Shown one piece after another: positions 56,692 through 64,000 of a DNA stretch of 64,000 nucleotides. Position 1 is the first letter of the stretch; each line of letters starts with the position of its first letter. The stretch comes from Carettochelys insculpta. Taxonomy: Eukaryota > Chordata > Testudines > Carettochelyidae. Location: positions 15,176,001 through 15,240,000 of the forward strand of contig NC_134152.1 of NCBI RefSeq assembly GCF_033958435.1. The letters are read 5' to 3'. A program made the position numbers and the translations under genes. The notes under the pieces were generated by a model, which worked only from the letters and a program-made list of their open reading frames with translations, did no database searches and had not been told where the DNA came from.

Positions 56692-57177
56692 AGCACAGAA
56701 CCATAGCTAGAAAACCTATATTCATACACTTCAGCCCCATTGCATGTTCGGTTTTTTGCTGGTGCATTATGGGAAAAAATGCCCTGCAAGTGGTTGTGGG
56801 GGTGTGATGTCATCTTCCCAGAATGCATTGTCCTTATTCCCCCCTGCTATTGAAAACAAACATTTTTCAGAATCCTCTATCCCTGATGAAAAGTTGTTTG
56901 AATTGTCCACTTTATGGAAAGAGGCAGCTTTTACAAAGGAGTTTCTACAAAAGACTTTAAATTAACATTCAATACAAGTGAAGAAAGGTGGGAGGGGGCT
57001 GAAGGAGCTGGGTTTGAAATAGAGAGAGAAATGTGTGAGCCATCACCACAGAGAAGTGAAATGGCCATTTTTCAGAATGCTCTTCCTGCAGTGAAAGACA
57101 GAGGGTGTTGGTTTCTAGTTGTCTAGTGGCCTATGCAACTAGTGAAAGATTTCATATTATTCACCAGGAAAGAAGAT
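56692..57177. other. Unannotated stretch
   Basis: No further gene is recognised. It may belong to the Harbinger remnant. Confidence 0.35.
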
Positions 57178-57180
57178 ACA

Positions 57181-58370
57181 GGGTACATCTACACTTACAA
57201 GAACTTCGAATTGGCCATGCTAATGGCCAAATTGAAGAATACTTATGAGGCAGCTGATAGGAATAAGGGCTTTCAATGTTGGCAGGGTCCTTTTTAAAAG
57301 GACCCCCATGCAGATGAGCTGCAGGTGAGCAAACAGTGGCACTTTCAAAATGCCACAGCTGGTGGCCTGCTAATGAGGCTCTGAATATTCATTTCAGCAC
57401 CTCATTAGTATAAGAACATAAGAACATAAGAATGGCCATACTGGGTCAGACCAAAGGTCCGTCCAGCCCAGTATCCCGTCTGCTGACAGTGGCCAATGCC
57501 AGGTGCCCCAGAGAAGGAGAACAGAAGACAATGATCAAGTGACTTATCTCCTGCCATCCTTCTCCTGCCCTTGTACTGAAGGCTAGGGCACCATACTTTA
57601 CCCCTGGCTAATAGCCATTTATGGACCTAACCCCCAAACATTTATCGAGCTCTTTTTTAAACCCTAATAGAGTCCTGGCCTTCACAGCCTCCTCCGGCAA
57701 GGAGTTCCACAGGTTGACTGTGCGCTGTGTGAAGAATAATTTCCTTTTATTAGTTTTGAACCTACTACCCATCAATTTCATTTGGTGTCCCCTAGTTCTT
57801 GTATTATGGGAAAAGGTAAATAATTTTTCTATATTCACTTTCTCCACACCATTCATGATTTTATATACCTCTATCATATCACCCTCAATCGCCTCTTTTC
57901 CAGACTGAAAAGTCCCAGTCTCTCTAGCCTCTCCCCATATGGGACCCGTTCCAAACCCCTAATCATCTTAGTCATCCTTTTCTGAACCTTTTCTAACACC
58001 AATATATCTTTTTTGAGGTGAGGAGACCACATCTGCACGCAGTACTCAAGATGTGGGCATACCATAGTTTTATATAGGGGAAGTATGATATCTTTTGTCT
58101 TATTATCTATCCCTTTTTTAATAATTCCTAACATCCTATTTGCTTTACTAACTGCTGCTGCACACTGCGTGGATGTCTTCAGAGAACTATCCACTATAAC
58201 TCCAAGATCCCTTTCCTGATCTGTCGTAGCTAAATTTGACCCCATCATGTTGTACGTGTAATTTGGGTTATTTTTTCCAATGTGCATTACCTTACACATT
58301 GAACACAGTATTGTTCGACTTGGCCATTAGCATGGCCATTTCGAAGTTTTTTGTAAGCGTAGATGTGGCC
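57181..58370. mobile_element. TIR element split by CR1, with ACA duplication
   Basis: The left end gggtacatctacacttacaa and the right inverse (ttgtaagcgtagatgtggcc) pair. ACA flanks both sides (57178-57180 and 58371-58373). The subterminal blocks gaacttcgaattggccatgc and gccattagcatggccatttc are inverse. The element's own sequence is 57181-57413 plus about 58306-58370, and the rest is an inserted CR1. Confidence 0.8.
57414..58305 (-). mobile_element. CR1 LINE 3' fragment
   Basis: On the minus strand it reads MCKVMHIGKNNPNYTYNMMG, ERDLGVIVDSSLKTSTQCAA, LPLYKTMVCPHLEYCVQMWS, the C-terminal part of a CR1 reverse transcriptase. The 3' region follows and ends in repeats of ttcttatg (taagaacataagaacataag at the left edge). 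The reading frame from 58299 to 57874 is open for 141 codons, making this one of the better-preserved copies. Confidence 0.85.
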
Positions 58371-58670
58371 ACAAGGAAACAGGGGTAGCAGTAGTGTATC
58401 CGGCTGAAGGAGAGAAGGAAAGACAGAGGGCATTGGTGTTTAGTGGTTAGTGTGCTGGATGGAGCCATTACACAGACATCTCCAAAATGAGGCCTGGAGA
58501 CCGTTAGATGTATTAGCTCCAGACTCATTATGAATCCCCAAGACTAAACCAAAGAAAAGGAAGAATCCCAGAGGGCATCGGTGTCTAGTGGCTGCTGGGA
58601 AGGAGCCGTTAACCTGTCAGCAGTAATAGTGGCATGAGAAGAGGAAAAAAAACTTAAGGAAGCATTAGAA

Positions 58671-58866
58671 CAGGCATGTCCAACGCACGGCCCACGGGCC
58701 ACATGCGGCCCTGGACAGCTAGTAATGCAGCCCCACAAGATCGTAAACTTTTAACATTATTATGTGATTTATATACTTTAACTATATTAAATATTTTATA
58801 TGCGGCCCAAGACAATTCCTCTTCACTCAATGCGGCCCAGGTAAGCGAAAAGGTTGGACACCCATG
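58671..58866. mobile_element. hAT miniature with perfect 8-bp target duplication
   Basis: CATTAGAA flanks both sides (58663-58670 and 58867-58874). The ends caggcatgtccaac and gttggacacccatg are inverse with three mismatches. The 196-bp interior has repeated tgcggccc motifs and no coding capacity. Confidence 0.9.
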
Positions 58867-59212
58867 CATTAGAAGACAGAAGAGTTGAGGAAAGACTTAA
58901 GGGACTCTCTCGCCTCTTCTGCTAAAGAAGCCTTTCCCCAGCCACTGCCTGTGTGTGAGAGGGAAGGAAGAGAGAAAGCCCACAAGCTCCATTCCTTCAT
59001 AGGAAATCCTCCCCATGAGCCACGCGCTTTGGGAAGGGAGAGTACTCTGTATGTCCCCCAGTCACATTCTGCTGCCCTCCCCATGATTCCTGAGCCAGGC
59101 TGTATGGCACCAGTAGGGCGCTCCCAGAACTGCCCAGAGGAGGTGAAAGACAATTGGTAACAAGGTTATTGTTAAAGTTTTGGGTTTAAAAATCACAATC
59201 TGCACAGCACAG

Positions 59213-59810
59213 CAGCCATGCGGTATGGGGGGCAGAGGCTAGCCTTCGGGTTGAGGGAGGGGGCTAGCCTGCCAGCTGCATGGTGCCTGGAGGGTGGGCA
59301 GCCCTGTAAAATGTGAAGTGCAGAAAACAAGTTTCTTGGCCTCTCCTGCTAAACCATGTAGAGGGAAGAAGCCTTCACACCGTGCAAGGCAGGACATGCT
59401 GCTGTCTGGAAGCGTGGTCTGCACAGCCCAGGCACCTCGTGGTGTGGTGGCGCGAGGGCTAGCCATGTGGTGGGGGGTGGGGGCTACCCTGCCAGCTGAA
59501 CCTGGTGGGTGGGGGGCTGCCCTATAAAATGTGAAGCGCAGAAAACAAGCTGAACAACCTGTTAAAATGGTTCAGTCAGCTGGGCGCTCTCACAACACAC
59601 TTGAAATCAAGGTTATTGTTCTTTAAAGAGGGACACGATGAAGCACAGTCCCAGGACTGATTGCTTAAAAATGTAATCACCGCATGGCAGCTTGCAGGGA
59701 GGGAGGGCCAGCCCTGTAAAATGTGAAGCAGAGAAAACAAGTTTCTCAGCCTCTCCCGCTAATTCCTGTGCAGGGAGGAAGCCCTCTCAAGTACTGAAAC
59801 CCCGCACAGG
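59213..59810. repeat. Three degenerate tandem repeats
   Basis: The block ccctgtaaaatgtgaag..agaaaacaag recurs near 59303, 59519 and 59712, each with neighbouring ggctagcc/gccagct text. The first and third also share the gcctctcc.gctaa..ccatg/cctgtg..aggga.gaagcc text. Confidence 0.7.
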
Positions 59811-59929
59811 CAGTCATAGCCCACACAGCCATATAGTGTGTGGGGGTGGGGTGGGGGAGCTTGATTTTCACCTGGCGTTGGTGAGCATCCCTGGCATTTA
59901 CTCAGCACAGATTCATCCCTCCACACAGA

Positions 59930-60360
59930 AATGAGATCCTGGATCTCCTGATGGCTTCATGCTGGGGCTCTTTCACGACCCTGAGAAATCCTGGCTAGAT
60001 GAAATTGCCACACTGGCCAGAAAAAAAGTGAATTCAAGTTGCTGGGCTTCCTGTTACCTATTTCCTGCATACCTGGAGAGCAGCACACAGGTACAAGTGG
60101 ACAGAACGGGCACCTGTGGGGCATTGTGGGATACCTTTGGAGGCCAGTAAAATTGATTTAAAGTAACACTATCCACACTAGCATTAATTTGGCCTTTTAA
60201 ATTCGAAGTTGGCGTTACACCGCCTGGGAAGGACAGGATGAGAAAGTTGACCTTAGCACCTCTTAAAAAATCAGCCTAATGGTATTTACTGTGAAGACAG
60301 TCACGTTGTGAAAACGAACTAAGTGCCTTAAATCAACTTTATGCTCCAGTGTAGACACTG
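59930..60360. repeat. Probable dispersed DNA-element end
   Basis: Text such as gcattgtgggatacctttgg, then gatttaaagtaacac, and a right edge ccagtgtagac resembles the terminal region of another TIR element whose left end I could not place. It might close the Harbinger remnant that starts near 54.6 kb. Confidence 0.3.
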
Positions 60361-61855
60361 CCACATACTCAAACTGTACATAAAACTGCTTGCAGAGGCT
60401 CAGATAAGCGGTGATAAGTGTATGATGTCTACGTGCACATAACTCCCTAGTAACAGGAAAGCTACTAGCCATGGCTTTCAGCCCACAGCTGCATCACTGT
60501 ACCATTTGGTGAAGACACTAATAAGGCCTGGGGGGGAAGTGGGGGACTTACACCGCTAAGAGGAGGTAGGTAGGTATGCCCACAGGTGAAGTCTCTCACT
60601 GAACTAGCCTTGCCTGCACGTGGGGTCAGGTAGGCATAACTAAGTGGCTCAGGGGTGTACTTACGACCACAACTTGGTAGCACAGCCCAAGCCTCAGTTT
60701 GCCAACCACTACCTCACAGTAAAGTACCCTAGGCCAAGTAGGGAACCGATCATCTCAGTCACAGAGCACCTGATGAATGTTGGTTCTTTAATGGCTGTGA
60801 CTGCAGAGCAGACTCCTTAATGATGTGGGAAAGGAGCTTTGTCATAGTGGCTAGATTTCATTTTCTTTTGCTTTCTGGCAAGAAACATACACAAACCAGA
60901 GTTAGTTAAAAATACAGGCAACACATTATATTTCTAGCGACAAATCGTTTGCACCTCCAGCGAGAGGGGTTTGGGGGTTTTTGGACCTTTTCAGATCTTG
61001 AGGCAAAGAAATTTCTAAAAGGAGCTCTCATTAAAATGGGCATTTAGTTGCTCTGCTGGTCTGACAGATATTTCTCATGATTACTTCTGAGTGTTCCAGA
61101 CAAACAGACTTCTAGGATCATTGGCCTAAGGCTAATTAATACATTAATATCAAATAATGTCACACTAGACAATTGAATGATTGTCTACATGCCAATGCCT
61201 TACACAGTACGTACTGAGATCACAGCAAGTCCTCATCTGTCACAGAAGAGCAACAAACTAAGCTAAATGTTTTGCCCAGCGCATCCAGAGTGCAGCATGG
61301 CCTGGGGCCACGTTACTGAGCTCTCCTCCTTTCTGCTGCCAGTGACAGCGGGTGGAGGGCAGCACAGACCCCTGCTGCTAGTGCTGGCCCTCCAGCCTAG
61401 CTAGGCCCCGTGGTCACCTTGGCTGGGGTAATAGGTGGGGCGGAGCAAGGGTGGGGACAGGCGGAGCTTGGGACAGAAGAGGGGTGTTCTCGTGCTTCCC
61501 CAGGCTGAGGTGGGCATGTAGCTGGTGACACCCTAGGGGCCTCACCTGTGACTAAGACTGCAGGTTTTGATGGAGAACCCATTCATATGGAAATGCTTTG
61601 CCCAGCTTAAATTGTAAGTTTGATAGCAGACTATAGCCCTGAGACTATTTGCTTTTTCACCCAAACAACACATCTCTTCCAGTTATCCCTACCAGAACCT
61701 TCTGTTCCACCCAAAAGTCCCTTCTAGAGTTCAAAGGTACCATGGGATTTGTGGTTTGCAGGCTGTCCTCTTGGGCCTGTGATAATTTCAATTGGCTTCA
61801 ACCTGGGGCATGGCTGCTGGTTGAATAAAGGGTGTGGGAATGTGGTATTGGATAC
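60361..61855. other. Unannotated stretch
   Basis: No gene or recognised repeat is seen in 1.5 kb. Confidence 0.4.
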
Positions 61856-62110
61856 TGAATATAGCCTATTGGCATATGAATATGCTTAGTTCAAATATGC
61901 TTTATGTGAACTACATCATGTGACATCATTTTAAAAAAGTTGTAATCCGTTGAATCTGTGTATACTGTTTGTATGCATGTATCTTTCTTGTGTGTGAAGT
62001 TAGAAATATGAAGTGGGAACCTGTTTTGTTAGTCCATAGGGCTATTCTAGCAAAAGCCATTAGTGATACTTTAAGAACTTAATGGTTGGATGATCAAGTA
62101 AAATTGTTGG
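61856..62110 (+). repeat. Dispersed repeat, homologue of 34923-35215
   Basis: It shares ordered blocks (ttcaaatatgctttatg, agaaatatgaagtg, cttaatgg) with the left repeat. Probably LTR-derived, but the class is an inference. Confidence 0.5.
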
Positions 62111-63580
62111 CTCAACTTCAGTGTATGATAGGGAGGAATTCGACTCATGGACCACCGTTTAAACAATTGCCACTTGAGTTAAGTTAATAATTGAGAAACC
62201 TAAAGTGAAACTTTTCAAATCAGAGCCTTAGCTCTTTTCCATATACAGACTGGGCAGGTCTCCTTATACATCCTGCTACCCGCTGCTTACACGTAGCCTC
62301 AGACACTCATGTCCTCCTCTGAAAGCAGCATCTGTAATGAGAGTGCTGGCCTCATCTGTGCTACAGCCAGGGAAGATTAGTAGTAGTATTGCCATAAGTA
62401 ATACCTGAGATCCCAAGAGCTAGCCTACAGAGGAGACTTAGTGCACAGCTAATGGGGGTGTGTGTTTACAGCCCACCAGTGGCTCTGCACCAACTCTGTG
62501 TACCCTAACACTTGTACTGCTCACTAAAAGCGTCCTTAGGCAGTTTAAGCTTCATCCATGCTAACACATATTAAATTGAGGAGCACAAAAGCACTTTTAA
62601 TGTACAGTAACAGTGTCCCCACTGGGAATTAGTGAGGAGCAGCTATGGTCTAAATTCACACCCTTGGTAGCTGGGCAGTTTGCACTAAGTTCCCAGTGCA
62701 GGCAATCCCTGAGTCATGGACCATGACTTCAGTGTACTAGGCAGTGCTGTCCCAGGAGGTGGGGGGTGAAGGAGCCTGGGGAGGCCCCCACCCAGTGTTG
62801 CAGGCATGGGGCCCCAGGCAACCTCCCGCCATGTGCATGCCCTACCCCTTCCCTGACCTCCTAGTCCCCTCCCTGGTGACCTTGGGAGGCAGAAGCAAGC
62901 ACCTTCTATGGAGGCAAATTCCAAGACCCTTTTTGAAGATTGGAGTGGCAGCACTAAGACAACACCCAGAAGAAGGTGCCACAGATGATGTAGGCTTATG
63001 CCTGTGATGATCTAGAGTCTGCATATGTACATGATGACTAACTGGTATAGACCTTCATGACAGGGAAGCGACTATAAATCTAAGGTGTCTTGCAGGAGGA
63101 TCCTGGAATTTTCATGTTGTCAACATCAGACCATCAATCCCAATCCATAGAAGCCTGGCTTCACCGCTCTGCCATCTAACTCACCTGACCAGTGAAGTTA
63201 GGGGGAGTAACTACTGGGTAACAACAATAAGATGGTGTTTGTGTGTGTGTGAGAAAGAGAGTGCATGAGTGTAACACATCATCTGCATATGACACAGTGT
63301 TGCTTGATATACGTATTACCAATAAATGTGGCATTTTGCCTTATCCCCCGGAAAAAGATCCTGCCTAATTCTTTTTAGCCCAACATTCGGGGCATTTCAC
63401 TGGTATTGGGTGGCTCCTACCAAGTCACTGCTAAAGTTGAGCAGCCCTCTCCCATCAATTGCCAGCGTTTCAAAGTTCTCTAAATTCCACGTGCGTCACC
63501 AGATCATCTTTAAAGCTGGTTTTCTTCATAGAGATGGAGAGCACTGATTAGCCATTGACCTGTATGGGAGCAACCTGAAC
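62111..63580. other. Unannotated stretch
   Basis: No gene is recognised. A short (TG)n tract lies at about 63239-63251. An AATAAA at about 63320 might belong to an old LTR. Confidence 0.35.
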
Positions 63581-63594
63581 CAGTGGTTTTCAAC
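63581..63594. repeat. hAT-like left terminus
   Basis: cagtggttttcaac here is the exact inverse of the terminus at 51833-51846. The other end of this copy was not found. Confidence 0.4.
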
Positions 63595-63950
63595 CTACGA
63601 TCTGTGGACCTGGGGAACTGTTTGGCACTCAACACCCTTTCTATCTCACATTGGCATTTATATCGAGTTATTACGAAGGGTGTTACAGCCTGCCACCTAT
63701 TACAAATAGTTTCAAGATTAATGCAGAGAGCAATAATCTTGCTTTTCTAACAGATGTGGGCAATCATCTTTTCTCCCCAAAGGCCATTACAAATTAGGGT
63801 AAACAGGCAGTATTCAACAGCAGCACTTGGACACAGAGATCCACTACAGATAACAAGCTTAACTAAAATTAACGTTATACAACAATTAGAGAGCATATTT
63901 ATCCTCCAGGACATTGTGAGTAAGATGCTTTATCCAGCATCTCACTCTTA

Positions 63951-64000
63951 GGGCTCATCCACGCTAGCACCCTCCTTCGAAGGGGGCATGTAAATGAGCC
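63951..64000. mobile_element. Harbinger-type miniature cut by the window end
   Basis: The text gggctcatccacgctagcac, then ccttcgaaggggg and aatgagcc, matches the left end of the 33755/46290 miniature group. TTA lies just before it. Confidence 0.6.

Overview
The window reads as intergenic or intronic DNA from a reptile nuclear genome, most likely a turtle. This is an inference from repeat content: CR1 non-LTR retrotransposons with the 3' microsatellite ATTCTATGATTCTA or TTCTTATGTTCTTA, many PIF/Harbinger-type elements with ends like GGCTACGTCTACAC, hAT and Tigger-like miniatures, and Penelope-like fragments. There are no operons, bacterial genes, CRISPR arrays, tRNAs or rRNAs. I recognise no intact host protein-coding exon. 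The only sign of a host gene is a CpG island at about 20.56-21.87 kb, with a canonical splice donor on the minus strand (exon edge at 21496) that could belong to a non-coding first exon of a gene running toward position 1.

Layout. 0-3.3 kb: two decayed tails of non-CR1 LINE reverse transcriptases. 3.3-7.5 kb: a complete but decayed Harbinger element (3-bp duplication ATA) with a SANT/Myb accessory ORF and a transposase facing each other. 8-18 kb: small terminal-inverted-repeat (TIR) elements, a possible solo LTR, and long featureless stretches. 18.6-20 kb: a CR1 interrupted by a Penelope-like element with a recognisable GIY-YIG endonuclease. 20.5-21.9 kb: CpG island. 22.8-31 kb: Harbinger deletion derivatives, a TAGGGTGATC-ended element, a palindromic Penelope-type element, and a Harbinger remnant with convergent poly(A) signals. 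32-37 kb: a cluster of palindromic Penelope-type copies with 11-13 bp target duplications. 37.1-38.8 kb: a Harbinger element with the front of its transposase. 38.8-40.8 kb: a long minus-strand CR1. 42.9-49.7 kb: more Harbinger miniatures and another interrupted CR1. 49.9-51.0 kb and 54.6-56.7 kb: two Harbinger gene remnants that share an antisense BEN-like ORF at the same place inside the accessory gene. 57.2-58.4 kb: a TIR element split by a CR1. The rest is a hAT miniature, tandem repeats and plain sequence.

How the parts work together. The PIF/Harbinger elements supplied a transposase and a SANT/Myb partner, and the short elements kept only ends and promoter and were moved in trans. The Penelope-type repeats keep a hammerhead-ribozyme-like core whose only freely varying position is the one a hammerhead allows to vary. 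The two most interesting signals are these ribozyme-like motifs in palindromic elements, and the conserved antisense BEN-like ORF nested in the SANT accessory gene.
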